Shown piece by piece: positions 56,901 through 64,000 of a stretch of DNA of 64,000 nucleotides. Origin of the DNA: Pseudomonas sp. H3(2019) (GTDB taxonomy: Bacteria > Pseudomonadota > Gammaproteobacteria > Pseudomonadales > Pseudomonadaceae); contig NZ_VMSG01000002.1 in NCBI RefSeq assembly GCF_007713465.1, positions 124,001 to 188,000 on the forward strand. Direction: 5' to 3'. Position 1 is the stretch's first letter. The number at the start of each line of letters is the position of its first letter. The notes under the pieces were generated by a model that saw only the letters and a program-made list of their open reading frames with translations, was not told where the DNA came from and searched no databases. Both the position numbers and the translations under genes were made by a program.

Positions 56901-59900
56901 CGTTCCGCCCATGCCCTGCACCGTGCCAACCACGTTCAAGGTGGTGGCGTCCGCCATCGAGACGGTCGAGGTATCAAGCGTGCCGTTCACATTCAGCGTG
57001 CCGCCGTTGATCGCGGTACCGGCACTGTAATTCTGGTTGCCGGTCAAGGTCAGCGTGCCCGTGTTCTGCTTGGTCAGTTGCTCGAAGCCACTGAAACCAC
57101 CGAAGGTCTTCGCCAGGGCGTTGTTGATCACCAGGCTGTCGGCGGTGCCGGCACCCGCGTCGACGCCGGCGCCGTTGATCACTCCGTCATTGATGGTCAG
57201 GGTGTCGTTGCCAGCGCCCAGGTTCAACACCGCGGCACCCGTATCCAGCGTGCCAGTCACGTTGAGGGCATCGCTGCCATCGCCCAAGTCGCCGTTGACG
57301 CGCAGGGTCGCACCGCTGTTGACGTTGATCGTGCTGGCGCCTGCGTCGCCGGTGATCGCGGCAGTCGTTCCGCCCGCCGCCTGCACGGTGCCGTCCACGT
57401 TGAGGGTGGAGGTGCCACTCATGGCGATGGAGCCGGTGTTCAGCACGCCATTCACGTCCAGCGTGCCCGCGCTCACCGTGGCACCGCCGATGCTGTTGCC
57501 TGCGGTCAGCGTGGTGGTGCCGGTGCCGACCTGCGCGAAGGTGCCCGGACCACTCATGGTGGCATTGAAGATGACCGTGTCACTGCGGTTCATCGACAAC
57601 GTCGAGGTTGCCGAATCAACGATCACATTACCGGTGCCGAGATTGCCCGACGTGTTGCCGTCGCCGATCGTCAGGTTGCCGTCGTTGATGACGGTGTTGC
57701 CGGTGTACGTGTTGTTGCCGGTCAGGACCCAAGTGCCGCTGCCGTTCTTGGCCAGCGTGGTGATGCCGGTGCCGCTGTTGCCGATCACGCCGGCCAAGGT
57801 GTTGTTGCCAGTGTTGGTGCCGCCCAGGGCGACGGTGCGCGCCACGTTCGGATTCGATAGCCCGATCGTGCCGGAATTGGTGAAGTTGATCGCGCCTGTA
57901 CCCGACGATTCGATGAACGAAACGCCGCCCGCCAGCGTGAACAGTCGATTGCTGCTGTCGCCCGCGCCGGTGTAGCGCAGGGTCGAGTCGTTGCCAATCA
58001 CCAGGTTGGAGGCCGCACTGGAGGCTGCACCGATGCCGCTGGCCGTGCCGCCATTGCTGAGTTTGCTGACCCCGAGCACGCCGCCGTTGATAGTGGTGAC
58101 ACCGGTGTAGCTGCTGTTGTTGTCGGTCAGAATCCAGGTGCCGGCGCCGGTCTTGGTCAGCGAGCTGACGCCCGTACCGCTGTTGTCGAGCTGCGCCGAC
58201 AGCGTGTTGTTGCCGGTGTTGGTACCGGTGAGCGTCAACGTGCGCGCGACGCCGGTACCGGTCAACGCAATGGCGCCGACGTTAGTCAGGTTCAATGCTC
58301 CTGTGCCCGAGGAATCCAGCGAGCCACCGCCCGCGCCGAGCGTGAACAGGCGATCGCTGCTTTGGCCCGCACCACCGTACGACAGGGTGGCGCCACCGTT
58401 GATGACCAGATTGCTTGCGGCCGCGCTGCTGGCGCCGGTGCCACTGTTGCTGCCGCCGTCGGCCAGACAGTCGACGGCCAGGGTCCCGCCGTTGATGGTG
58501 GTGGTGCCGGTGTAGCCGTTGTTGCATCCGGTCATTCGCTGGACCTGCACACCACTCTTGACCAGGTTGCCGGTGCCATTGATGTTGCCTGCATAGGCAA
58601 CGCCAGCCGTATTGTTGCCGGTGCTGACCGTCAGCGTCTGCCCGCCTAGGTTGATGTTGCCGCCCGCGGTGCCGCCACCTTGCAACCAGGTGAACGACGG
58701 ATTGAAACCGTTGGCATCCAGCGTGGCGCCGGCCACGTTGCCCATGTTCAGGTAGCCGTTGCCAAAGGCCGTGGCTGAGCCGGCGCGCAGGATGCCGGCC
58801 TGATCAACCACTGTGCCGCCGGTATACGTATTGTTGCCGGATAGCACCAGCGTGCCGGGCCCTCTCTTGTACAGGGTGCCGGCGCCGCCCACCGCCCCAC
58901 TGATGCCCAGGGTGGTCGTCGCGTCGGTGACGTTAAGCACGCCATACCCGCCCTGCAACGTGAATCCGTGATCGGTGCTGACGCTGCCACCGGTGTAATT
59001 GAGATAACCGTTACTGAACAGAAGGTTGGAAGCAGCGCTAGACGATGCGCCGATACCGCTTGCCTGCCCGCCATTGGCCAGACAATCGACGGTAATCTGG
59101 CTGTTGTTGTTGATGGCGGTGGCGCCGGTGTAGGTATTGTTGCAACCGGACATAATCTGGGTGCCAGCCACCTGCGTGTAGCCGCCGCTACCGCTGATGA
59201 CTCCGCCGTAGCTCCCGCCGGCGAGAGCCGTTAGCGTGGCGGAGCCCAGGGTCACGTTGCCGACGCCCTGGAGCGCCCCGATCGAGGTGTTGAAACCATT
59301 GAGATCCGCCGTGGCTCCGCTCGCCACGCTCAGGTTGTTACTTGTGCTGCCAAAAGCCTGGGTAGACCCTGCGCGCAGCGTGCCGGCAGTGACCGAGGTA
59401 CCGCCCGAGTAGGTATTGGTGCCGGAGAGCACCAGCGTGCCCGCCCCGTCCTTGCGAAAACCATCATCACCCACTGCCGTACCGCTGACAGTCAAGGTGG
59501 TGGCCGCGTTGCTGACACCAATGGCACCAACGCTGCCGCCAGCACCGGGGGTGCCGACGGTGAAGCCACGATCGGTGCTGGACGTACCACCGAGGTAAGC
59601 GAGCGTGCCGCCATTGAGGACGAGATTGCCCGAGGCATTGCTGGACGCACCGATGCCGCTGACCAGGCCGCCATCGGCCAGGGTGTTGACCGCCAGCGTG
59701 CCTCCGGTGACGGAGGTGATGCCGGTGTAGTCGTTGCCCGCGTTGCCCAACGTCAGCGTGCCGGCGCCGGTCTTGGTGAAACTGGCGCCATCGGTGCTGG
59801 TGACCAGGCCGTTGAACGTCAGGTTGCTGACGGCACTGGTGACATCGACGGTACTGCCCAGGATCGCGCCGGATTTGGCGATGGTGAAACCGCGGTCGCT

Positions 59901-62726
59901 GGTCGTCGTGAGACCGGTGTAGCGCAGCGTGCTGCCTTCCAGGAGCAGGTTGGACGACGCCGCGGACGAGGCGCCGATGCCGCTGGCCGTGCCGCCGTTG
60001 GTGATATTGCCGACCGAGAGGATCCCCTGCGACACGATGGTGGCGCCGGTGTAGGTGTTGTTGGCGTTGGTCAGCGTGACCAGCCCGGTACCGGCCTTGG
60101 TGAAGCCGACTCCGCCGCCGTTGTCGACGATCTGGGACGCTATGGTGAAGTTGCCGGTGCCATTTTGCTGGACGCCTAGCACACCACCTCCGGAGGTACC
60201 GGTGAGCGAACCGCCCGTGATCGTCTGATTGTTGGCCCCGACCGACGGCGCAACGATGATGGTGCCATCCACACCGAGGGTATTACCGGCGCCCACGGTC
60301 ACGGTGGAGTTGGCTGCCGCGGTGTACTGCAAGCCGCCGATCTGCTTGCTGCCGCTCACCGTGCCAAAAAAGGGCGAGTTCGCAGTGCCACCGGCATCGC
60401 TGAGGATCTCGTTGTTCAGCCAGGTGGAAGCATTGTCCTTGTTGACATAGTCCGCCGTGGTGAAGGCAAGGATGTTGCCACCGACCACCTTGGCGTAATT
60501 GGTGCCGTTGACCGTGGCCCAACCGCCCAGTGTGGTATTCGTGGTGGAGATGTTGCCGCTGCCCGGCAGGTTGAAGTTGACCAGGCCACCGGTGCGGTTG
60601 ATCGCCCCCAGGTTGACTGCCATGCTGCCGCCGGTGCCGGATGTCGCGCCGATCGTGTTGTTACCTGCGGTGACGAGCAGACCGTTGAACGTCTGCGTGT
60701 TGGCCTCGCCAGCGGAACCGATCGCATTGAGCACCCCACCGCCCATGTTCAGGGTCGAGGCGCTGGAAATAATGTTGCTGGTGGGCGCGGTGGCTGCACC
60801 GAAGTCCAACCGCAGCGTACCGCCGTTGATAGTGGTCGCACCCGTGTAGGTGTTGGCCCCGGTGAGGGTCTGCGTGCTGGCTCCGGTCTTGACGAGGCCA
60901 CCGCTGCCGGTGATGTTGCCGGCGTAGGCGGTACTGATACCCGCAGCATCGTTCAGGGTCAGCTTCCCCGATCCCAGGTCGACGGTGCCGCCCGTACCGG
61001 CCAACGAGCGCACCGTGATGTCCAGATCGTTGAGGTCCAGCGTACCACCGCTGTTCACGGCGACCCCACTGGTTGCTCCAAAGGCTGTGGTGCTGCCGGC
61101 GCGGAGCGTGCCGCCATTGACCGTGGTGCTGCCGGTGTAGGTATTGGCGCCACTGACCACCCAGGTGGAGGCGCCGCTCTTGGCCAGGCCGCCCGTACCA
61201 GAAATGACGCCCGAGAAGAGGTTGTCGGCACCCACGTAACTGCCGCCGAGCGTGCCGGTGTTGGTGAGTGCCAGGGTACCGCTGAGCGCAAGCGCGCCGG
61301 TGCCGTCGTTGTTGATCGCGCCGCCGTTTAGTCCCCATGTCCGATTGCTGCTGTCGCCAGCGCCGGTGTAGGTCACGGCGCCATTGGTGATGCCGATGCC
61401 ATTCCCCACCGCGCCGGCGCCAAAGGAACTGGCGGTGCCGATGTCCTTGAACGAACCGGCCCGCACGGTTACGCCGTTGATGCCGGTCGCGGTCGTATAC
61501 GTATTGACGTTGCCAAGCGTGATGGTTCTTCCGGCGCTACCGGTATAGGAGACCAACCCATTGCCTGAAATGATGCCCAGCAATGACATGTCGGCCGTAT
61601 TGGCATTGAAGTTAGTTCCATAGGTGCTGCCACCGGACACGGCCATGTTGCCGGTCAGTGTCAACGTGCCTGTCCCTACGTTGCGGAAGGTAAGCGGCGC
61701 CACGGTGCCCGCGGCGTTGAGTTGCCAGTTGCGGTTGGAACTGCTGGCACTACCGGTATAACTCAGTGTTGAACCAACACCACCGCCGGACCCAAGCGTG
61801 ATGGTGCCATTGGCCACCGTCGTTGGCGCACCCAGGGAACTGGCCACGCCCAGATCGGCGATGGAATTGAACGAGAAGCTGCCGCCACCCCCGTTGTTGA
61901 AAAAAGTCGCCCCGGTATAGGTGCTGGCAGTGTTGGTAAGATTCACACCACTATTCAGTCTGAGCCCGCCGGCGCCGGTGAAGCGGGCCGAGCCGACCCC
62001 TGCGCCGCTCAGCAAGACGGTCCCGCTGGTGAGGGTAATGTTCCGGCTCGTTGCGAGGGCACCTGTACTGCTCAAGCTTGTGCCGCCGGCGATGGTGACG
62101 CCGTTGCCCGCCGCACCCAGCGCGGAATCGCCGTTGAGGGCCAGGCCGCCGCTATTGACCACGACACCCCCGCTGAAGGTGTTGGCACCGTTGAGACTGA
62201 GGGTACCGGCCCCCGCCTTGGTCAGACCCGCGCTGCCAGCCAGGATCGAGTTGATGGTGGCTGCGCCAGTGACGGTGATGGTGGGCGTGATCCCCCCCAG
62301 AGTCAGGGTGCTGCCGTTGAGCGTGTAACCGGTGGTCAGGAAGGTGAGGTTATGTACGGTGAGCGGCGTGCCCAGGGTCACGGTGCCGGCGGTGCCACCG
62401 AAGAAGGCGTCGTCCAGGGCGGCGTTGTTCCAGGTGCTGTAAGGACCGCTGACGCCGTCGTTGTTGGGGCTCCAGAAAGCGCCGGAGAGATTCCAAGTGC
62501 CGGTACCACCCGAGCCCACTGCCGTGCCGTTGGTATCCCAATACCGATCGACTGCCTGCAGTATCGGGCTGAACGCCATGCCCGCCGACAGCAACAAGGC
62601 CAGCGTCCGGAGCCTGCGCCCCCGTCGCCCGCCGCTGCGACCTTTGCCATGGGATTTCGCATACTCGCTGACTGCTACGAAAGTACCTGCACGTCCACTC
62701 CAGACAAGGCGAAATACATGATTCAT
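47934..62726 (-). CDS. Giant autotransporter adhesin (type Va), 4,930 aa
   Basis: The precursor starts with an extended signal peptide (MNHVFRLVWSGRAGTFVAVS, then a basic stretch and LRTLALLLSAGMAFSPILQA). Residues ~60-1700 are autotransporter-associated beta-strand repeats of the GANTYTGATTINGGTLR type. Residues ~1700-4450 are longer cassettes with acidic GAGNDVLDVxGTLDT and GGDDTLTLNDG motifs resembling RTX nonapeptides. A linker (~4450-4600) and a 12-strand-type autotransporter barrel follow, ending VSVGVRWSW. It should form a long surface fibre used in attachment. Near-identical 864-bp units lie inside. Cysteines occur in pairs, at about residues 1193, 1400, 2669, 2966, 3795, 4083 and 4629. 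No separate secretion partner is needed. The gene behind is a c-di-GMP enzyme. Confidence 0.95.
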   Translation of the reverse strand: MNHVFRLVWSGRAGTFVAVSEYAKSHGKGRSGGRRGRRLRTLALLLSAGMAFSPILQAVDRYWDTNGTAVGSGGTGTWNLSGAFWSPNNDGVSGPYSTWNNAALDDAFFGGTAGTVTLGTPLTVHNLTFLTTGYTLNGSTLTLGGITPTITVTGAATINSILAGSAGLTKAGAGTLSLNGANTFSGGVVVNSGGLALNGDSALGAAGNGVTIAGGTSLSSTGALATSRNITLTSGTVLLSGAGVGSARFTGAGGLRLNSGVNLTNTASTYTGATFFNNGGGGSFSFNSIADLGVASSLGAPTTVANGTITLGSGGGVGSTLSYTGSASSSNRNWQLNAAGTVAPLTFRNVGTGTLTLTGNMAVSGGSTYGTNFNANTADMSLLGIISGNGLVSYTGSAGRTITLGNVNTYTTATGINGVTVRAGSFKDIGTASSFGAGAVGNGIGITNGAVTYTGAGDSSNRTWGLNGGAINNDGTGALALSGTLALTNTGTLGGSYVGADNLFSGVISGTGGLAKSGASTWVVSGANTYTGSTTVNGGTLRAGSTTAFGATSGVAVNSGGTLDLNDLDITVRSLAGTGGTVDLGSGKLTLNDAAGISTAYAGNITGSGGLVKTGASTQTLTGANTYTGATTINGGTLRLDFGAATAPTSNIISSASTLNMGGGVLNAIGSAGEANTQTFNGLLVTAGNNTIGATSGTGGSMAVNLGAINRTGGLVNFNLPGSGNISTTNTTLGGWATVNGTNYAKVVGGNILAFTTADYVNKDNASTWLNNEILSDAGGTANSPFFGTVSGSKQIGGLQYTAAANSTVTVGAGNTLGVDGTIIVAPSVGANNQTITGGSLTGTSGGGVLGVQQNGTGNFTIASQIVDNGGGVGFTKAGTGLVTLTNANNTYTGATIVSQGILSVGNITNGGTASGIGASSAASSNLLLEGSTLRYTGLTTTSDRGFTIAKSGAILGSTVDVTSAVSNLTFNGLVTSTDGASFTKTGAGTLTLGNAGNDYTGITSVTGGTLAVNTLADGGLVSGIGASSNASGNLVLNGGTLAYLGGTSSTDRGFTVGTPGAGGSVGAIGVSNAATTLTVSGTAVGDDGFRKDGAGTLVLSGTNTYSGGTSVTAGTLRAGSTQAFGSTSNNLSVASGATADLNGFNTSIGALQGVGNVTLGSATLTALAGGSYGGVISGSGGYTQVAGTQIMSGCNNTYTGATAINNNSQITVDCLANGGQASGIGASSSAASNLLFSNGYLNYTGGSVSTDHGFTLQGGYGVLNVTDATTTLGISGAVGGAGTLYKRGPGTLVLSGNNTYTGGTVVDQAGILRAGSATAFGNGYLNMGNVAGATLDANGFNPSFTWLQGGGTAGGNINLGGQTLTVSTGNNTAGVAYAGNINGTGNLVKSGVQVQRMTGCNNGYTGTTTINGGTLAVDCLADGGSNSGTGASSAAASNLVINGGATLSYGGAGQSSDRLFTLGAGGGSLDSSGTGALNLTNVGAIALTGTGVARTLTLTGTNTGNNTLSAQLDNSGTGVSSLTKTGAGTWILTDNNSSYTGVTTINGGVLGVSKLSNGGTASGIGAASSAASNLVIGNDSTLRYTGAGDSSNRLFTLAGGVSFIESSGTGAINFTNSGTIGLSNPNVARTVALGGTNTGNNTLAGVIGNSGTGITTLAKNGSGTWVLTGNNTYTGNTVINDGNLTIGDGNTSGNLGTGNVIVDSATSTLSMNRSDTVIFNATMSGPGTFAQVGTGTTTLTAGNSIGGATVSAGTLDVNGVLNTGSIAMSGTSTLNVDGTVQAAGGTTAAITGDAGASTINVNSGATLRVNGDLGDGSDALNVTGTLDTGAAVLNLGAGNDTLTINDGVINGAGVDAGAGTADSLVINNALAKTFGGFSGFEQLTKQNTGTLTLTGNQNYSAGTAINGGTLNVNGTLDTSTVSMADATTLNVVGTVQGMGGTTAIFTGSAGANTLNINSGATLQASGSLGNGTDNVTLAGTLNTGGAALDLGAGDETLTLRDGAVISGVGINAGTGNDQLVLDNALALTFNGGATAGFESLLKQNSGVTTLTGSQSFSVGTTINGGALNVVGALETPSVNLADNVALNVDGSLQGVGGAAATITGSAGANTLTVGAGGHLVASGDLGGGDDVLDVTGTLDTGGGTFALGAGDDTLSIHDGTHIIGAVTAGAGTDTFATDINTSADVGAVQGFETLTKTGVGALNFNGPTGSDFTTVNVLNGMLNINAAASFTGVSDATVASGAALNVNGSLGFTTGSDSLTVAGNVAGTGTVDMLDGDDQLTLQDGADLSGLTTAINGGLGIDTLTADIATTATLGGAVNFETLIKSNVGTLNINGPVTSQFDTVLVQGGTLHVAAGTIVDPQTTVVSSGATMTVDGTYQGTAGNDTFTVSGTVNGTGTINLLDGDDILTLNDGADLSGLANPLDGGAHGAGDTVVLNNAGALALNGGNIVNFEFFQKNNTGTATLTGTQSFSGGTAINGGTLDVEGALTTPTVTFADNTTLNVDGLLQGAGGTAATITGSAGINTVTVNGTLVATGDLGAGGDVLDVVGTLDTQGGTFALGDGDDTFTVHDGTNVIGTIDGGAGVDTRVYDINLNADLGQLVNFEGVTKTGAGTLNLNGPGATDLQEVSVLGGTLNIGPTGSVVATPGSTLSTLVGSGATLNVDGSYGCGDGNDTMTVAGTVSGTGTIDLCGGDDTLTLNDGAVLSNVVSGGDSNNGDTVVLNNANAFTFDAGNTTNFELLQKENTGIATLIGTQGFDSVNVAAGTLDVDGTLETSNMLLLGGTTLNVDGVVQGFNGAEAVILGDDDVNTVTIGAGGLLFATGDLAGGNDVLDVFGELNTNGNSFSGVLSLGDGDDLFTLHDGGVVNGVVYGGNGTDTAIADINLTADLGALVQFEVLTKTGVGTLNINGDTVGVLFPSTIQNVNVLEGTLNIGPDGIVAGPADGSPFSTLVASGATLNVDGSYGCGTGNDTMTVGGTVTGSGTIDLCDGDDTLILNDGANLSGLVNALSGGDGTDTVLADIAGSAVLGGVVNFETLTKTNIGTLNVDGPASSSFTTVNVLGGTLDIGAAGAINGVVSTTVASGATLNVDGGYTGSAGNDSFDVSGTVSGSGTIDLAAGDDTLTLNDGAVLSNVIDGGAHGAGDTVVLNNANALSFNAGNTINFEFLQKDNTGTATLTGTQSFSSGTTINGGTLDVDGALSTPTVTLADNTTLNVDGSLQGAGGTAATITGSVGINTVTVGAGGTLLASADLGAGNDVLDVVGTLDTQGGTFALGDGNDTFIVHDGTNIIGTIDGGAGLDTRVYDINLTADLGALVNFEGVTKTGVGTLNINGPAATDLQQVDVLGGTLNIRPSATVSVQDTTVGNGATLNVDGSFTGTSGNDTMTVAGTVTGTGTVDLLDGDDTFIVQDGADLSGLANAVDGGAGTDTFLADIAGIATLGGAINFETLTKTNTGTLHVDGPASSSFTVVNVGGGTLDIGAGGAINGVVSTTVASGATLNVDGGYTGSAGNDSFDVSGTVSGSGTIDLAAGDDTLTLNDGAVLNNVIDGGANGAGDTVVLNNAAAMTFDSSNTINFEFLTKDNVGVATLVGTSTFSGGTALNTGTLDVDGTLNTPTVALGDNTTLNVNGRLQAVGGTAATLTGSAGTNTVSIGAGGTLLASGDLGAGNDVLDVAGTLDTRGGIFALGDGDDSFVVHDATVVLGTVDGGAGLDTRVYDINLTADLGELVNFEGVTKTGAGVLNINGPGATDLQEVSVLGGTLNVGPDASVVATAGNTLATVVGSGATLNVDGSYGCGAGNDTMSVSGTISGSGTIDLCGGDDTLTLNDGAVLAAVIDGGGHSIGDTVVLNNAASMTFDSSNTINFEFLTKDNVGVATLVGTSTFSGGTALNTGTLDVAGTLNTPTVALGDNTTLNVNGRLQALGGTAATLTGSTGTNTVSIGAGGTLLASGDLGAGNDVLDVAGTLDTRGGIFALGDGDDSFVVHDATVVLGTVDGGAGLDTRVYDINLTADLGELVNFEGVTKTGAGVLNINGPGATDLQEVSVLGGTLNVGPDASVVATAGSTLATVVGSGATLNVKGSYGCGAGNDTMSVSGTISGSGTIDLCGGDDTLTLNDGAVLAAVIDGGGHNTGDTVVLNNAASMTFDGVNTTNFEFLTKDNVGVATLVGTSTFSGGTALNAGTLDVGGTLNTPTVAMGDNTTLNVDGRLQAVGGTAAIITGNAGTNTVSIGAGGTLLASGDLGAGNDVLDVAGTLDTGGGVFALGDGDDTLTIHDGTKILGTVAAGGGNDVLNADIAVSADLGAVQSFETLSKTNVGVLNINGPLGSEFATVNVLAGTLNVGANGSVMAQNTTVAAGATLDVQGRYTGTDGDDSFTSRGTVRGMLDFGAGNDSVSFIGGDLSGLRSLGGGDGDDHLSFSGLDLSAGAPGLSNWERVELLDGSVFALASPLDLNGGLLTIDSTSRLLARSGASVGGSVHNDGMINVGSHRLAISGDYSGNGTLDVQVAASAGTSGGLDIGGDVVGTTRVYFANDGTEAKPGTTIRVISSPNDNPSTAGGFVSDKTVRLNGSVLAWNFAQGKNGSDWYLSSADKLLLPEIPGYTVVPDIGYSMTLDNNRLLFDRMAGGRGDNPYCNRSEEERTRIGLEWFGTCEGLWLAAIGSHLSMESNPGFEFDGNSTGLYGGYDHLFVDEQAYRMRGGLFIGQQRGNYSTTGESSTGPVSVGRSNVDMEALAFGAYGSLDWQSGTYADLSLTALLPDAHVRSSDGFRERVHGDILSLSGQVGHRYALGDGWVVEPQFQASAIHMRWDDKTDSSGKQLNIKDDVLGLVRTAVRVEKTIKTDGGASLRPWLAVGLQDTLGENSTNLEVTLPGGTRQSFSGHDLGLSATLDVGLEAQVTQDLKVFGTASVIGANLGGGDVNQQQVSVGVRWSW
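49920..52080. repeat. Near-identical tandem units of 864 bp inside the adhesin gene
   Basis: The unit covering 50521-51384 recurs at 51385-52080 (to about 80% of its length) and, as a partial copy, at about 49920-50520, always at an 864-bp (288-codon) offset. For example, the 50 or so bases before 50400 are repeated base for base at 51264. Differences between copies are only scattered single bases, so the duplication is recent or maintained by gene conversion. Confidence 0.88.
52079..53530. repeat. Second repeat family in the adhesin gene, 1,236-bp spacing
   Basis: The blocks around 52079-52290 and 53315-53526 are near identical at a 1,236-bp (412-codon) offset, both encoding the VASGATLNVDGGYTGSAGND-type segment. 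The sequence between them is a diverged form of the same cassette. Confidence 0.75.
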
Positions 62727-62976
62727 GGTCTTTCCCTTTTTTCTTATTGAGTTGTTCCCTACCGAGCTTCCCGCTCAACAGTTGCGCGCTGACAGCCACT
62801 CGCCATGCGCACGCCGACACGTCAAATCTATGCAGTATCCCTAAGAAAATTCTGAAAATGCGCAAGTAGCCCGTAGCGCCCACCCATTTGCCCAGCCCCT
62901 TGCGTCGCGCATTTCACATCACGATCACATCGACTCGGTGACGGTCCGGTAGAGCCGCTCAAAACTCGTCATAAAT

Positions 62977-64000
62977 CTATGGGGGACTCACTTGCTCCGC
63001 TACCCCGAGCGGAAGGACGAGATCGATCCCACCTTCGATGTATTCCTCTAATGCATCTATATCCATGGGGCGACCAAAGAAATATCCTTGATAGTTACGG
63101 CAACCTAAAGCAGCCAACATGTCACGCTGCGCTTGCGTTTCAACGCCCTCAGCAATGACCGACAAGTTCATACTGTTTGCTAACGCGACCACCGTCTTGG
63201 CGATTGCCGCGTCGTTTGGGTCCACCAGGATATCGCGCACAAATCCCTGGTCGATCTTGAGTTGATCCAGCGGCAGGCGCTTGAGATATGACAGGGAGGA
63301 ATAACCGGTGCCAAAGTCATCCAGCGAAAAGCCAACGCCGATGGATTTCAACGCATTCATCTTGGCAATCACATCCTCCACGTTGGAGACCAGCATACTT
63401 TCTGTAATTTCCAACTTGAGCCGACGAGGATTGGCACCGCTGCGCTTGAGCACAGACCGTATTTGTTCGACAAAGTCGTCCTGATTAAACTGCCGAGTAC
63501 TGACATTGACGGCGATGTTCAGGTGCGAGAACCCGGATCTATCTGCCCATACCGCCAACTGCTGACAGGCCATTTCCAACACCTGCTCGCCTAGCGGAAT
63601 GATCAAGCCACTCGCCTCTGCCAGTGGAATGAAATCTGCCGGAGAAATCATACCGCCGCGCGGGTCTTTCCAGCGCACTAACGCTTCCACGCCTGTAATG
63701 CGACCTTCGTCCGTGACCTGCGGCTGATAGTGCAGCAGGATTTGGTGTTGCTTGATAGTCTCGCGCAAGCCATCCTCAAGCGCGATTCGAGCGCTGAGGC
63801 TGGCCTGCATCTGCGGGTCGAAAAAGCGCAAGACGTTGCGTCCATAGGCTTTGGCCTGGTACATGGCTAACTCGGCGCGTTTCAAGGGCTCGCTTGCATC
63901 CTCATGCTGCTCACCGAACAGAGTAATACCGATACTGCAGGTTCGGTGCAGTGTGGATGTACACAGTTCAAAAGGCTGCTCGATCTCCCGCAGAGTTTTT
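62977..64000 (-). CDS. GGDEF-EAL protein, C-terminal part (c-di-GMP phosphodiesterase)
   Basis: The frame is open to the window edge, so the N-terminus and most of the GGDEF domain are missing; SIGITLFG and KRAELAMYQAKAYGRNVLRF are the end of the GGDEF domain. The EAL domain is complete, with ITGVEALVRW (EAL signature), NVSTRQF, LEITES, DDFGTGYSSLSYLKRLPLDQ (loop 6), KIDQGFV and AEGVET all present, so phosphodiesterase activity is expected. It degrades c-di-GMP in the cytoplasm, probably with a membrane sensor part upstream. It is followed after 250 bp by the adhesin gene on the same strand, suggesting c-di-GMP control of surface attachment. Confidence 0.95.
   Translation of the reverse strand, partial: KTLREIEQPFELCTSTLHRTCSIGITLFGEQHEDASEPLKRAELAMYQAKAYGRNVLRFFDPQMQASLSARIALEDGLRETIKQHQILLHYQPQVTDEGRITGVEALVRWKDPRGGMISPADFIPLAEASGLIIPLGEQVLEMACQQLAVWADRSGFSHLNIAVNVSTRQFNQDDFVEQIRSVLKRSGANPRRLKLEITESMLVSNVEDVIAKMNALKSIGVGFSLDDFGTGYSSLSYLKRLPLDQLKIDQGFVRDILVDPNDAAIAKTVVALANSMNLSVIAEGVETQAQRDMLAALGCRNYQGYFFGRPMDIDALEEYIEGGIDLVLPLGVAEQVSPP

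Overview
The window reads as a chromosomal segment of a fluorescent-type Pseudomonas. This is inferred from gene content: a 180-kDa-class NAD-glutamate dehydrogenase, cysI followed by a DUF934 gene, a lexA2-imuA-imuB-dnaE2 mutasome cassette, an NEL/LRR-type large protein, and scattered short palindromic repeats typical of that group. Genes are dense, GC-rich and mostly preceded by clear Shine-Dalgarno sequences. I see no transposase, integrase, CRISPR array or rRNA. One tRNA gene, tRNA-Ser(TGA), is present.

Layout. 1-0.8 kb: end of a cbb3 oxidase catalytic subunit without a following ccoO, plus a CcoQ-like protein. 0.8-4.1 kb: a hypothetical gene, a GNAT acetyltransferase, a MocR-type regulator and a small monooxygenase. 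4.2-9.1 kb: gdhB. 9.6-14 kb: small proteins, an orphan periplasmic binding protein, and the sulfite reductase unit cysI-DUF934. 14-18 kb: a 1,271-residue LRR protein of the dermonecrotic-toxin/NEL type whose ligase end looks defective. 18-22.6 kb: sohB, a histidine phosphatase, an SCP2-domain protein and an amidohydrolase. 22.6-24 kb: a HigBA-type toxin-antitoxin pair and a DUF6124 protein. 24-30 kb: a HypX-like fusion protein with no hydrogenase nearby, a GH63-like glycosidase and a LysR regulator. 30-32.3 kb: a YdcH-like protein and a three-lipoprotein CsgG/DUF4810/DUF799 operon. 32.5-38.2 kb: the SOS mutasome operon with a LexA2-type operator lying over its first ribosome-binding site and start codon. 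38-47.4 kb: LysR with a divergent exported amidohydrolase, a Dyp-type peroxidase, an aldehyde dehydrogenase lacking the usual catalytic glutamate, an FUSC protein, a DMT exporter with a divergent Lrp regulator, and a YccA-type membrane protein.

47.5-64 kb: tRNA-Ser, then about 300 bp with no gene, then one 14.8-kb gene for a 4,930-residue autotransporter adhesin, followed on the same strand by the end of a GGDEF-EAL protein that runs off the window. The adhesin carries an extended signal peptide, a beta-strand-repeat passenger, a long stretch of acidic GDD-type repeats including near-identical 864-bp tandem units, and a C-terminal beta barrel. Its cysteines appear to fall in seven closely spaced pairs, which is unusual for a type V passenger.

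The most interesting items are this adhesin, the HypX-like gene without hydrogenase, the cysteine-less NEL protein, the aldehyde dehydrogenase without its general base, the three-lipoprotein operon and a 37-residue membrane protein upstream of cysI. Family assignments were made by reading motifs by eye. No database search was run.
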